64,000 nucleotides of DNA, from positions 281,762 through 345,761 of the forward strand of contig NZ_QXMH01000003.1 of assembly GCF_003568665.1 (NCBI RefSeq), read 5' to 3'. Position numbers and translations under genes: made by a program. The notes under the pieces were generated by a model that did no database searches, was not told the DNA's origin, and saw nothing but the letters and a program-made list of their open reading frames with translations. The first letter of the stretch is position 1, and the number at the start of each line of letters is the position of its first letter. Shown here piece after piece: positions 22,987 to 32,032 of this stretch. The stretch comes from Chitinophaga alhagiae (GTDB taxonomy: Bacteria > Bacteroidota > Bacteroidia > Chitinophagales > Chitinophagaceae).

Positions 22987-24228
22987 ATGAAATTTGAACA
23001 ATACCGTATTGCAGAGGAAATCAAGAGAAGCCTGGAAGACCTTGGGTTTAAACGGCCCACCGATATTCAATACAAGGCCATTCCCTCCATTCTGAAAGGA
23101 GATGACGTGCTGGCCATTGCCCAAACGGGCACCGGCAAAACCGCCGCCTTTGCCATTCCCATACTGCAGCTCATGCACCAGCAAAGCCGCTCCCGCTCCA
23201 AAGGCGCTGTAAAGTGCCTCGTCATGGTACCCACGCGCGAGCTGGCCATCCAGATATCAGACGTGTTCAAACAGCTGGGCAAACATACCCGGGTAGACAT
23301 TATGGGCCTGTTTGGCGGCGTGGAACAGGAGGCCCAGATCAAAAAGCTGGAAAAAGGCGTGGATGTGCTGATTGCCACCCCCGGCCGTATGTTTGACCTG
23401 ATCAGCCAGGGCCATCTCGACCTTAGCTACGTGCAGACCCTCATCCTGGACGAGGCGGACCATATGCTGGACCTCGGCTTCATCCGCGATATCCGGGACG
23501 TGATCAAACGCCTGCCCCGTCATCACCAGACCCTCTTCTTCTCCGCTACCATAGATGAAGAGATCAAAGACCTGGCGTATTCCATTGTTCGCAACCCTAT
23601 CCGCATACAGATCTCCCCGGAAGACCCCGTTTCCAAAAATGTGAGCCACTCCGTAGCATATGTGGAAATGGACGATAAACGCTTTTTCCTGGAACGGCTG
23701 GTAAAGGAGTTCCCGGAAAAGAAAATACTGGTATTTGTACGTACCAAGGTAAGGGCGGAACGGGTAGCCGCAGCCATGGAAAGGGTGAACATCCAAACGC
23801 TCATCATGCACGGCGGCAAGGAACAGCAAGACCGGCTGGCCGTGATGAACGAGTTCAGGAAAGGAGACGTGAAAGTGCTCATTACCACAGACGTGAATGC
23901 CCGGGGCATAGACATCCCGAACGTGGACTACGTGGTGAACTACGACCTGCCGGAAGACCCTGAAAACTACGTGCACCGCGTAGGCCGCACCGGCCGCGGG
24001 GTACAGAAAGGGCAAGCGGTATCTTTCTGCAGCGAGGAGGAAAAACCTGTTCTCCGGCAGATACAACAGTACCTCGGCAAAGACATACAGGTGATGAAGA
24101 TCAATAAAGACGACTACCGCGAAACCATCAGCTTTTCGGAAGAAGTGCCCAACGAAAACTGGCAGCTGCTCATAGACCAGCACGAAGCCGCCATGAAAGC
24201 CGCCAAACGAAAAAAGAAAAAGAAATAA
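22987..24228 (+). CDS. DEAD-box ATP-dependent RNA helicase (RhlE-like)
   Basis: 413 residues. All superfamily-2 motifs are visible in order: Q motif region KRPTDIQYKAIPSIL, Walker A AQTGTGKT, Ia PTRELA, GG/TPGR, DEAD in LILDEADHML, SAT in LFFSATIDEE, then helicase_C with FVRTKVRAERV, TDVNARGID and the arginine-finger segment HRVGRTGRG. The C-terminus is a short basic tail (KAAKRKKKKK), as in RhlE-type proteins that engage structured RNA. It unwinds RNA duplexes in ribosome assembly or cold adaptation. The DUF1080 gene begins 37 bp downstream and may be read through. Confidence 0.96.
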   Translation: MKFEQYRIAEEIKRSLEDLGFKRPTDIQYKAIPSILKGDDVLAIAQTGTGKTAAFAIPILQLMHQQSRSRSKGAVKCLVMVPTRELAIQISDVFKQLGKHTRVDIMGLFGGVEQEAQIKKLEKGVDVLIATPGRMFDLISQGHLDLSYVQTLILDEADHMLDLGFIRDIRDVIKRLPRHHQTLFFSATIDEEIKDLAYSIVRNPIRIQISPEDPVSKNVSHSVAYVEMDDKRFFLERLVKEFPEKKILVFVRTKVRAERVAAAMERVNIQTLIMHGGKEQQDRLAVMNEFRKGDVKVLITTDVNARGIDIPNVDYVVNYDLPEDPENYVHRVGRTGRGVQKGQAVSFCSEEEKPVLRQIQQYLGKDIQVMKINKDDYRETISFSEEVPNENWQLLIDQHEAAMKAAKRKKKKK

Positions 24229-24264
24229 TTTTTGCTATTTTTAAGCAAAGCCACGTTGCCATTT

Positions 24265-25029
24265 ATGACAAGATCATCCGCTCTCTTACTGCTGCTCTTC
24301 CTCTCGTCTGCCTGCATGAAAGCGCAGGAATGGAAACCGCTGTTCAACGGCAAAGACCTGAACGACTGGTACGTAAAGATACACCGCCACCCCGTGGGAG
24401 ATAACTTTGGCAACACTTTCCGCGCGGAAGACGGCATGATCAAGGTGCGGTATGACCAGTACGGGGATTTTAAAGAGCAATTCGGACATCTTTATTACAA
24501 ACAGCCATTCTCTTCCTACCACCTGAAGCTGGAATACCGGTTCACGGGCGAATGGGAAAAGACCGCGCCCTCCTACACGATTCTCAACAGCGGCGTGATG
24601 TACCATTCCCAAGACCCGCGCACCATGCCTGCCGGGCAGGACTGGCCCATTTCCGTGGAAATGCAGTTCCTGGCCGGCCTGGGAGACGGGCAGCCCCGCC
24701 CCACCGGCAACATGTGCTCCCCCGGCACGCATATTGTATACAAGGGCAAGCTGGATACCCGCCACTGCATCAATTCCAGCTCAAAAACATACGGGAAGGA
24801 CGAATGGGTAAAAGCCGAGCTGATCGTATACGGAGATTCACTGATCACCCATGTTATTAACGGCGATACCGTGCTGCAATATTCCAAACCCCAGATCGGC
24901 GGGCCGGTGGTGAACAACTTTGATCCCCAGCAGAAACCCGACGGGAAGGTGCTTTCTTCCGGTTTTATTGCCCTGCAGAGCGAAGGGCAGCCCATCGATT
25001 TCAGGAATATCATGATCCGGGAGCTGTAA
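24265..25029 (+). CDS. Secreted DUF1080 (3-keto-disaccharide hydrolase-like) protein
   Basis: 254 residues from the ATG at 24265 (MTRSSALLLLLFLSSAC, signal peptide, possibly lipidated at the Cys). The mature start 'EWKPLFNGKDLNDWYVKI' is the DUF1080 hallmark. The concanavalin-like beta-sandwich continues with NSGVMYHSQ, ISVEMQFLAG and ends GFIALQSEGQPIDFRNIMI, another hallmark. Characterised relatives hydrolyse 3-keto-glucosides. It acts in the periplasm or on the surface. A longer frame from 24232 is possible but lacks a signal-like start. Confidence 0.92.
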   Translation: MTRSSALLLLLFLSSACMKAQEWKPLFNGKDLNDWYVKIHRHPVGDNFGNTFRAEDGMIKVRYDQYGDFKEQFGHLYYKQPFSSYHLKLEYRFTGEWEKTAPSYTILNSGVMYHSQDPRTMPAGQDWPISVEMQFLAGLGDGQPRPTGNMCSPGTHIVYKGKLDTRHCINSSSKTYGKDEWVKAELIVYGDSLITHVINGDTVLQYSKPQIGGPVVNNFDPQQKPDGKVLSSGFIALQSEGQPIDFRNIMIREL

Positions 25030-25142
25030 GGCCCCGCCCGTTTACCCCATACCTCCACTTTTTTTCGTTTGCGGAAAACCTGCTGACACACCGTTGTCAT
25101 ATACACCTGTTAGTTTTACCGTATCATTTAAACCTGATCTAT

Positions 25143-26255
25143 ATGCAAACAGTAACACCCTTCAAAATTGACGTTCCCCAACAAATGCTGGAAGACCTGC
25201 AACAACGCCTGCAACGTACCCGCTGGGCAGACGCCCCCGAAAATGCCGGCTGGAATTACGGCACCAATCCCGACTATTTAAAAGAGCTGGTGCAGTACTG
25301 GGCCACGGGATACGACTGGCGGAAGCATGAAGCGGCGCTCAACCAGTTCCCGCAGTTTAAAGCAGGTATAGACGGCATCAACATTCACTTTCTCCACATC
25401 AGGGGAACCGGCCAAAAACCCCACCCCCTGCTGCTCGTACATGGCTGGCCAGACAGTTTTTACCGGTATTACAAGGTCATTCCCATGCTCACGGAATATG
25501 ACCTGGTGATCCCTTCCATACCGGGTTTCGGCTTTTCCGACCATGTTGCCTGTGACCATGACCGCACGGCCGGTATTTTCGCCAAACTGATGACGGACGT
25601 GCTGGGTTATGACACCTACTACGTAGCCGGCGGAGACCTCGGCACAGGCATTGCCAAGTCCATGGCCAACATCTATCCCGGAGCGGTCAAAGCCATTCAC
25701 CTGACAGACGTGGGGTACGGCACCGGCCAGGAAGACTGGTCACAGATGTCTGCGCCGGAACAGGAGTTCGGCCAGTTCCTGCAGCATTGGTGGTATACGG
25801 AAGGCGCTTACAACATGATGCATTCCACCAAACCGCAAACGGTGGCGTTTGGCCTGAATGACTCCCCGGCGGGCCTTGCTTCCTGGATACTGGAAAAATT
25901 CAATGCCTGGACGGATAACGGCGGCAACATTGAAAGCGCCGTTACCAAAGACGAGCTGATCACCAACATCATGATCTACTGGGTAACGGAAACCATCAAC
26001 AGCAGCATGCGCACCTACCTGGAAAATACCCGCGCCATTTATACTTCGGGCGGCCTGCCGCAATCTTACAAACGCGTTGCCGTACCTACCGGTGTTGCCA
26101 GCTTTCCCGGTGAAGCGCCCATACCGCGTGAATGGGCGGAGCGCTGGGTGAACGTGCAACGCTTCACCAAAATGCCTAAGGGCGGGCACTTTGCGGCGCT
26201 GGAAGTGCCGGAGGCCTGGGTAGGGGAATTGAAAGCATTTTTTGAGGCGGTGTGA
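25143..26255 (+). CDS. Epoxide hydrolase-like alpha/beta-hydrolase
   Basis: 370 residues. The N-terminal EHN region (FKIDVPQQMLEDLQQRLQ, then RTRWAD) precedes the alpha/beta-hydrolase core. The oxyanion motif is LLLVHGWPDSFYRY, the nucleophile sits in VAGGDLGTGIA (Asp, as in microsomal-type epoxide hydrolases), and the catalytic His is in KGGHFAALE. Lid tyrosines are plausible in the QHWWYTEGAYNMM segment. The expected reaction is hydrolysis of an epoxide to a diol in the cytoplasm; the physiological substrate is unknown. It stands alone, convergent with the methyltransferase at 26319. Confidence 0.92.
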   Translation: MQTVTPFKIDVPQQMLEDLQQRLQRTRWADAPENAGWNYGTNPDYLKELVQYWATGYDWRKHEAALNQFPQFKAGIDGINIHFLHIRGTGQKPHPLLLVHGWPDSFYRYYKVIPMLTEYDLVIPSIPGFGFSDHVACDHDRTAGIFAKLMTDVLGYDTYYVAGGDLGTGIAKSMANIYPGAVKAIHLTDVGYGTGQEDWSQMSAPEQEFGQFLQHWWYTEGAYNMMHSTKPQTVAFGLNDSPAGLASWILEKFNAWTDNGGNIESAVTKDELITNIMIYWVTETINSSMRTYLENTRAIYTSGGLPQSYKRVAVPTGVASFPGEAPIPREWAERWVNVQRFTKMPKGGHFAALEVPEAWVGELKAFFEAV

Positions 26256-26267
26256 GGAATTTGCTAT

Positions 26268-26305
26268 GCAAACTGCGAGGCTGCATTAGCAGCCCCGCAG
26301 TTTGC
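26268..26305. terminator. Strong hairpin between convergent genes
   Basis: 17-nt arms (26268-26284 and 26289-26305) with one mismatch and a 4-nt ATTA loop lie exactly between two convergent stops. There is no long T-tract on either strand, so it may terminate or protect the 3' ends of both messages. Confidence 0.55.
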
Positions 26306-26318
26306 AGGTACGCCCGGG

Positions 26319-27212
26319 TTATACCCTTATATGCAGGAACAAATTCACGCCCTCCGCTTCGCTGCCCACATGGATGGCACTGCGCCGGGCGCCGGCCTGT
26401 AAGGCCATGTCTGTCAGTGCGGCCGCGGAGCGGTGGTGCAGGTACCACTCGCCCATCAGTTCCATGAAATTCTGCGTGGGGTTCTGATCGCTGAAGTTGC
26501 CGATGATCACTTCGCCGCCGGGTTTTGTCCAGGCCATGAAGCGGCGCAGCAGCTTAATAAATATATGATCGTCAAAATAATCGAACAGGCCTGCGCTCCA
26601 CACAATATCATGCTGTTCGGCGGTGCTGTAGCGGAAAATGTTCTGGTGTACAAATTCCACCTGCGCAGCATGGGCCTCGTTCAATTCCCTTGCGTAATTA
26701 ATGGCATGCTGATCTGCTTCCACACATACAGTGCGCAGGCGCTGCGGGTCTATGGCCGCGTATACTTCCGCCAGGTCCCTGGCGGGGCCGCTGGCCACGT
26801 TCAGGAGTTGCAGGGAAGGCCGCTGTTTTAACGCCTGCGTAATGGTGCGGATAAAATAATCTTTCCGGTTACGCACCGCCCTGCAGGCAGGCTGGCCATG
26901 CCAGAAGCTGTCCCACTTTTCGAAACGCGCGTCTGCGGATACATGTTCCCGGTAAATTTTGTCTATGATGAGGAAGTCTCCGGCGTAACCGAAAGGCTTG
27001 GCCCTTACATGGCCCAGTATGGTACTATCCATCGTGTGGCCGCCAAAGCCGTGTTGCAGCGCGTCCAGTTCCTCCGCGGAAATATTGCCTGCTCTAAATG
27101 CTGCGGAAATGGTCTCAAATACGCGGTTTAGCGTTTCGTACTGCGGTACTTCGGGGCCGCCGTTTTTGATGATCTGCCGGAGATAGGCCAGCGGTTCGTT
27201 CGTCAGTTTCAT
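26319..27212 (-). CDS. SAM-dependent methyltransferase resembling the PhcB type
   Basis: 297 residues, ATG at 27212. The first ~110 residues form a helical domain containing GHVRAKPFGYAGDFLIIDKI. As I recall it, the KPxGYAGD phrase is typical of the family annotated as extracellular-factor (3-hydroxy fatty-acid methyl ester) biosynthesis, PhcB-like. The Rossmann part follows: LQLLNVASGPARDLAEVY (motif I), VCVEADQHAINYA, DIVWSAGLFDYFDD and TKPGGEVIIGNF. It would methylate a carboxylate or similar group. It is divergent from the monooxygenase/V4R kinase operon across 213 bp containing four LytTR-like sites. Methyltransferase is certain; PhcB-like is a recollection needing a search. Confidence 0.85.
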   Translation of the reverse strand: MKLTNEPLAYLRQIIKNGGPEVPQYETLNRVFETISAAFRAGNISAEELDALQHGFGGHTMDSTILGHVRAKPFGYAGDFLIIDKIYREHVSADARFEKWDSFWHGQPACRAVRNRKDYFIRTITQALKQRPSLQLLNVASGPARDLAEVYAAIDPQRLRTVCVEADQHAINYARELNEAHAAQVEFVHQNIFRYSTAEQHDIVWSAGLFDYFDDHIFIKLLRRFMAWTKPGGEVIIGNFSDQNPTQNFMELMGEWYLHHRSAAALTDMALQAGARRSAIHVGSEAEGVNLFLHIRV

Positions 27213-27292
27213 TTTGGGGTCTGGTTTTAAGATGAATGATTTGCGTTAACAGGCGTAAAGTTGGGCAGAAGCGGGAAAGGAGCGAAAGCTGA

Positions 27293-27370
27293 ATTAACGG
27301 GAACTGTAAACCGGTTAACGGATACGGCGCGGGGCATTTCATTAACCCAAACGCCGCATACATTAACTCC
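27293..27370 (-). promoter_or_regulatory. Two tandem LytTR-type direct-repeat pairs
   Basis: Reading the minus strand, four 9-mers with the core GTTAA occur: GGAGTTAAT (27370-27362), TGGGTTAAT (27349-27341), TCCGTTAAC (27322-27314) and CCCGTTAAT (27301-27293). Within each pair the start-to-start spacing is exactly 21 bp (12-bp gap), the geometry known for LytTR-domain regulators. The last site before the monooxygenase (27362-27370) ends 4 bases before that gene's candidate -33 box. Confidence 0.6.
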
Positions 27371-27374
27371 CGCT

Positions 27375-27403
27375 TTTGTGCTGCCGGTGTGTCATTAATT
27401 TCG
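27375..27403 (+). promoter_or_regulatory. Candidate promoter of the monooxygenase-kinase operon
   Basis: TTTG (27375-27378) and TAATTTCG (27396-27403), separated by 17 nt, 22 nt before the ATG at 27426. The -7 box differs from TAnnTTTG at one base, and the spacer is slightly short, consistent with a promoter that needs an activator. Confidence 0.4.
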
Positions 27404-27425
27404 TTCCATCAAAACCCCAACACAC

Positions 27426-28928
27426 ATGAAACACATCGGTATCATCGGCGCCGGCCTCAGCGGCCTGGCTACGGCAAAGGCCTTCCTTCAGCAAGGTTAC
27501 AGCGTTACCATTATTGAAAAGGCAAAGGCCATCGGCGGCGTTTGGGAAAGCAGCCGCTCTTACCTGGGCGTAGCCACCCAAACCACCCGGGACGAATATG
27601 CTTTCTCGGATTTCCCTATGCCTGCTACCTACCCGCAGTGGCCCAGCGGGGCCCAGGTGCAGCGATACCTGGAGAGCTATGCGGAACACTTCGGCGTTAC
27701 CCCTCACATCCGCTTCCGTACCACCGTTACACACCTGGAATACCGGAATGAAGAATGGCAGATGGAAGTATATGACGAAGCCCTTGACCTTACAGAAAGC
27801 CTGCGGTTCCACTTTGTAGCGGTTTGCACCGGCACCTTTCACAAAGCGCACATACCCGCTTTCAAAGGCATGGAAACCTTCACCGGCCGCATTGTTCACT
27901 CCAGCCAGGTAAATGACCCCGCGCTGCTGCAGCAACGCTCCGTAGCGGTGGTCGGCTTTGCCAAGTCTGCTACAGACGTTGCCACCCTGGCCGCCGGCCT
28001 CGCGGGAGAGTGCCACCTGCTATACCGCAAGGCGCAGTGGAAAGTGCCCCGCTTCTTCGGCAACCTCATCAACATGCGGTACCTGCTGTTTTCCCGTTTT
28101 TCAGAAGCGTTCTTTGATGCACCTCATAAAACCGCTTTCCAGAAATTTCTCCACACCGCCGGCCGCCCCATAGTATGGGCGCAATGGCGCGGGCTGGAGC
28201 TGTTGCTCAAAAAACAGTTCAGGCTGAATGCCTGCGGCATGGTACCGCAGCACCGCATTGAAGACCAGATCAGCTGCAGCCTCGGCGTGGCGCCGGAAGG
28301 GTTCTACGAAAAAGTACACAGTGGCCTCATCAAAGCGCAGCAAACTGAAATAGAGCTGATAGACGGGCCCAATGTATACCTCACCAACGGGCAAGTGCTG
28401 CAGCCAGACGTGATCGTTTGCGGCACCGGCTTTACCCAGAGCCTGCCCTTCCTGGAAAGCACCTACCGCGAAGTGCTGACGGGCCGGGATGGCGGCTACC
28501 GCCTTTTCCGCAACATCATTCACCCGCAGGTACCGCAACTGGGCTTTGTGGGTTTCAATTCCAGCCTGTTCACCACGCTCACGTCCGAAATAGCCACAAA
28601 CTGGCTTGTGCGTTATGTAGAGGGCACGCTGCACCTGCCGCCGCAGGCAGCCATGCAGCAAGACATCCAATACATGGCGGAATGGCGGCGTAGCGGAAGG
28701 CCTATAGCGGCGGAGTTCAGCGGTACCTGCGTGGCGCCGTTCAACTTCATGCACCTTGACCAGCTGATGCGGGATATGGGCCTGCCCGTTACCGCTACCA
28801 GGTGGTGGCCGTATGAATTTTTCAAGCCTATTAACCCGAAAGATTATCGTATTTTGCTGCAGAGAGCGGTCCCGAAGACGCCGGTAACCCCAATACCTGT
28901 TTACCGGACGGCAGACATCATCCAATAA
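27426..28928 (+). CDS. Flavin-containing monooxygenase (FMO-like)
   Basis: 500 residues. It has the FAD-binding fingerprint HIGIIGAGLSGLATAKAF at the N-terminus and the FMO-identifying region FKGMETFTGRIVHSSQV (FxGxxxHxxx pattern) near residue 145. A second nucleotide-binding motif, VAVVGFAKSATDVATLA, is slightly degenerate (GFAKSA for GxGxSA). 'VIVCGTGFTQSLPFL' is the C-terminal ATG-like motif of the family. It should oxygenate a small nucleophilic or ketone substrate using NADPH and O2. It is 3 bp upstream of the V4R-domain kinase, so they are one operon. Its neighbours suggest it makes or removes the compound that kinase senses; this is inference. Confidence 0.92.
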   Translation: MKHIGIIGAGLSGLATAKAFLQQGYSVTIIEKAKAIGGVWESSRSYLGVATQTTRDEYAFSDFPMPATYPQWPSGAQVQRYLESYAEHFGVTPHIRFRTTVTHLEYRNEEWQMEVYDEALDLTESLRFHFVAVCTGTFHKAHIPAFKGMETFTGRIVHSSQVNDPALLQQRSVAVVGFAKSATDVATLAAGLAGECHLLYRKAQWKVPRFFGNLINMRYLLFSRFSEAFFDAPHKTAFQKFLHTAGRPIVWAQWRGLELLLKKQFRLNACGMVPQHRIEDQISCSLGVAPEGFYEKVHSGLIKAQQTEIELIDGPNVYLTNGQVLQPDVIVCGTGFTQSLPFLESTYREVLTGRDGGYRLFRNIIHPQVPQLGFVGFNSSLFTTLTSEIATNWLVRYVEGTLHLPPQAAMQQDIQYMAEWRRSGRPIAAEFSGTCVAPFNFMHLDQLMRDMGLPVTATRWWPYEFFKPINPKDYRILLQRAVPKTPVTPIPVYRTADIIQ

Positions 28929-28931
28929 CAT

Positions 28932-31268
28932 ATGCGAAAACCTGGTATCATATCCAACCTGGAAGAAAAGATAAAAGCGCTGGAGGCGGAGAACGTGGCT
29001 TTACGTAAAGCCGCCCGCGCCGCCGCGAAAAAGAAAAGTCAGCGGCCGCAGAACGGCGGCGCCTCCGTAAAAGTACCCGCAGAAATGCAGCCGCTGTTCC
29101 GCAAGGCGGAAGAAAACGTAAGAAAGTACTTTTCCGATTTCAAGTGGGACCCTTCCAAGGCCGCCATCGAGATCAATGACGAAAGGTATGTGCTGATAAG
29201 GGCTTCTGCCCTGTCCAAGGACTTCCTGGACAGCATCCTGAAACTGTATGCGGACCGCGGGGAAGGAGAGGCCTTCACCATTGGCAGAAATTTTTTGTTC
29301 GATATTTCCCACGCCCTGGGCCTCAATGACGCCAAGGCTTTCCATGCAAAGATGAACCTCAGCACGCCGCTGTCAAAGCTGTCTGCAGGCCCGGTGCATT
29401 TTGCCTATACCGGCTGGGCGTATGTAGACATCCTGCCGGAAAGCAACCCCTCCCCAGATGAAAATTTTTGTTTGTTCTACCATCATCCTTTTTCCTTTGA
29501 AGCAGACGCCTGGATACGGGCCGGCGTACAATCCAAAAGCCCCGTATGTATTATGAACGGAGGGTACTCCTCCGGCTGGTGCGAAGAGAGTTTCGGCGTG
29601 CCCCTCACCGCTGTGGAAGTAAGCTGCAGGGCGCAGGGGCACAGCCAGTGTACGTTCGTGATGTCTCCTCCCCACCGGATAGAGGAACACATCCAGCAGT
29701 TTGCGAAGACGCACCGCAAACGCCATATCAAAAAAACGCCACCGGAAATACCTACTTTCTTTTTGCGTAAAACCGTAGAAGAGCAGATGGAAAAGGCGCG
29801 GCTACTGGCGGAAGAATCCTCCCGCGCCAAATCTGATTTTGTGGCCAACATGAGCCATGAGCTGAGAACGCCGCTCAGCGCCATACTGGGGTATACGGAC
29901 CTGCTGAAGAAAACGAAGCTGGACAATATGCAGCATGATTACCTGGCGGCCATCTACACCTCCGGCAGCAACCTGCTTTCCACCATCAACGATATTATGG
30001 ACCTCAGCAAGCTGGACGCGCGGAAGATCAGCTTTGAATCCGTTCCCATCCACCTGCCAGACCTGCTGCAATCCATAGAGCTGATGCTGGCCTCCCGCCT
30101 GGGGCATAAAAAACTGCAATACATTTCCAGCGTAGACAGGGCATTGAACCAATCCCTGCTGGGAGACAGCGTTCGCCTTACACAGATACTGCTCAACATC
30201 ATCGGCAACGCCATCAAGTTCACTGAAAAGGGAAAGATCACCGTGCGTTGTGAAATAGAACAGGAAAACCCACAGGGCGTGCAGGTGCTGTTCCGTATAT
30301 CCGATACCGGCATTGGTATTGCGGCAGACAAACAACAGGTGATATTTGAAAGGTTTACACAGGCAGATTCCGCCATTACCCGCAAATACGGCGGCACTGG
30401 CCTGGGCCTGGCCATTACCCGTGAGCTGGTGGAGCTGCAGGGCGGCAGCATTACGTTGAAAAGTGAAGAGAAAAAAGGCACGGAATTTAGCGTACGGCTT
30501 CCTTTCCTGAAAGCCGAAGCGCCTGTGGAAGGCAGGCAACAGCCAACTGTCAGCATTAGGGGCAACGGCCTGCATATACTGGTGGTGGAAGACAATGTGC
30601 TGAACCAGAAAATGACGCGCATCATGCTGCTGCACAACGGGTTCAGGGTAAGCGTGGCAGATAATGGCCTCAAGGCCATCGCCTTCCTGAAAAAGAACAA
30701 GGTAGACCTCATCCTGATGGACCTGCAGATACCAGGCATGGACGGCTACCTGACTACCGGCAAGATCCGCAAGAGCCTCCAGCTCAGCACCCCTATTATT
30801 GCCATCACCGCCCATGCCTTCAGCGGCGAGCGGGAAAAATGCATTGCTGCCGGCATGAACGATTACCTGCCCAAACCCTTCCGGGAGCATGAGTTGATGC
30901 AGGCCATTGCCAACTGCCGGCAACAGCGGCTGATAGACCTTTCCTTTCTGCGGGAACAGACCCATAACAACACCGCTTTCATCAGGGAAATGGTGCGCAC
31001 CTTCCTGAAACAAACCCCCAAAGACCTGGCCGCCCTGCAGAAGGCGCTGGCCCGCAAAGACGGCGAGGCGATATATAAAATAGCCCATACCCTGCGCACG
31101 TCTATCGGGTTCTTCGGGTTGCAGCAACACATCGGGGAAGACCTGCTGTACATGGAAAAGCACCGGGATTCTGAAGAGAACCGATTCCTGCATGTGCAGG
31201 CCATTTGTGAAGAAGCAATGGAGGAACTGCGGCAGCTTACACCATCCGCCTTGTCATCAGCGTCATAA
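28932..31268 (+). CDS. Hybrid histidine kinase with N-terminal V4R/XylR_N-type sensor, REC and HPt
   Basis: 778 residues. Order: a short coiled coil (residues 8-35), a XylR_N-like segment with ERYVLIRASALSKDFL, then a V4R domain including CLFYHHPFSFEADAWIRAG, the cysteines in VCIMNGGYSSGWCEESFG and VSCRAQGHSQCTFVM. HisKA follows with His309 in FVANMSHELRTPLS, an intact HATPase (NIIGNAIKFTEKG; FTQADSAITRKYGGTGLGLAI), a receiver with Asp597 in LILMDLQIPGMDG, and an HPt domain with His719 in IYKIAHTLRTS. There is no transmembrane segment, so it is a cytoplasmic sensor. V4R/XylR_N domains bind small hydrophobic or aromatic ligands. A final output regulator must lie elsewhere or be the LytTR protein next door. 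Its 3' end overlaps the convergent LytTR gene by 32 bp. Confidence 0.93.
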   Translation: MRKPGIISNLEEKIKALEAENVALRKAARAAAKKKSQRPQNGGASVKVPAEMQPLFRKAEENVRKYFSDFKWDPSKAAIEINDERYVLIRASALSKDFLDSILKLYADRGEGEAFTIGRNFLFDISHALGLNDAKAFHAKMNLSTPLSKLSAGPVHFAYTGWAYVDILPESNPSPDENFCLFYHHPFSFEADAWIRAGVQSKSPVCIMNGGYSSGWCEESFGVPLTAVEVSCRAQGHSQCTFVMSPPHRIEEHIQQFAKTHRKRHIKKTPPEIPTFFLRKTVEEQMEKARLLAEESSRAKSDFVANMSHELRTPLSAILGYTDLLKKTKLDNMQHDYLAAIYTSGSNLLSTINDIMDLSKLDARKISFESVPIHLPDLLQSIELMLASRLGHKKLQYISSVDRALNQSLLGDSVRLTQILLNIIGNAIKFTEKGKITVRCEIEQENPQGVQVLFRISDTGIGIAADKQQVIFERFTQADSAITRKYGGTGLGLAITRELVELQGGSITLKSEEKKGTEFSVRLPFLKAEAPVEGRQQPTVSIRGNGLHILVVEDNVLNQKMTRIMLLHNGFRVSVADNGLKAIAFLKKNKVDLILMDLQIPGMDGYLTTGKIRKSLQLSTPIIAITAHAFSGEREKCIAAGMNDYLPKPFREHELMQAIANCRQQRLIDLSFLREQTHNNTAFIREMVRTFLKQTPKDLAALQKALARKDGEAIYKIAHTLRTSIGFFGLQQHIGEDLLYMEKHRDSEENRFLHVQAICEEAMEELRQLTPSALSSAS

Positions 31269-31995
31269 ACTCATCTTTCTTTTTGGGAGAAATAGCCACC
31301 AGCGCGTCATCACTCATTACGGCGTAGCCGCCGTCCGTTTTCACCCAGCGCTTTACGTCTTTCAGGTTGATCATGTAGGAGTTGTGTATCCTGAAAAAGC
31401 CATGCTCGGAGAGGCACAGCTCGTATTCCTTAAGATTTTTGCTGACCATGATCTGCCGCCCGTCCCGCAGGTAAAAGATGGTGTACGGGCCCTTGGCTTC
31501 CAGGCGGATGATGTGGGAAAGCGGGATAAAATCCACCCCTTCAGAAGTAGAGAGGCTGATGGAAAAATCTTCTCCCGGCGTTTTGCGAAGGTTCTTCAGC
31601 AGCAGTTCCAGCCGGTTGTCTTCCGGGCGCGCGTCCATGTGTTTGATGGCTTTGGCTACCGCCAGTTCCAGCTCTTCCAGGTTGATGGGTTTCAGCAGGT
31701 AATCTACCGCGCTGAATTTGATGGCCTTAATAGCATAGTGGTCAAAAGCGGTGGTAAAAATAACATGGAAGTTATGGTGGTTGACCTTTTGCAATACGTC
31801 AAAACCGGTACCCGTTTGCATTTCGATATCCATGAATACAAGCGCGGGGTATTTTGTATTGATGAAGGCCACAGCCTCGTCTACATTGGTGGCTACGCCC
31901 ACCAGTTCCAGCTGGGGACAGAACTCCCGGATAAGGTTTGACAGGAAATCACGGCTCAGCACTTCATCTTCTACAATTAAAGCCTTGTATTTCAT
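31237..31995 (-). CDS. LytTR-family response regulator
   Basis: 252 residues from the ATG at 31995 (MKYKALIVEDEVLSRDFL). The receiver has the acceptor Asp in LVFMDIEMQTG, then FTTAFDHYAIKAIKFSAVDYLLKPI. A linker leads to a LytTR DNA-binding domain: DFIPLSHIIRLEAKGPYTIFYL, GRQIMVSKNLKEYE and FRIHNSYMINLKDVKRW, all typical. It is encoded 37 bp after its LytS-type kinase on the minus strand. LytTR proteins bind pairs of 9-bp repeats with a 12-13-bp gap. Such pairs occur upstream of its own operon (33033-33062) and in the methyltransferase/monooxygenase gap (27293-27370), so these are its most likely targets. The 3' end overlaps the convergent V4R kinase gene. Confidence 0.95.
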   Translation of the reverse strand: MKYKALIVEDEVLSRDFLSNLIREFCPQLELVGVATNVDEAVAFINTKYPALVFMDIEMQTGTGFDVLQKVNHHNFHVIFTTAFDHYAIKAIKFSAVDYLLKPINLEELELAVAKAIKHMDARPEDNRLELLLKNLRKTPGEDFSISLSTSEGVDFIPLSHIIRLEAKGPYTIFYLRDGRQIMVSKNLKEYELCLSEHGFFRIHNSYMINLKDVKRWVKTDGGYAVMSDDALVAISPKKKDEFMTLMTRRMV

Positions 31996-32032
31996 ATATG
32001 GGAATTGAGGTGAGAACAATATTAATCAATAT

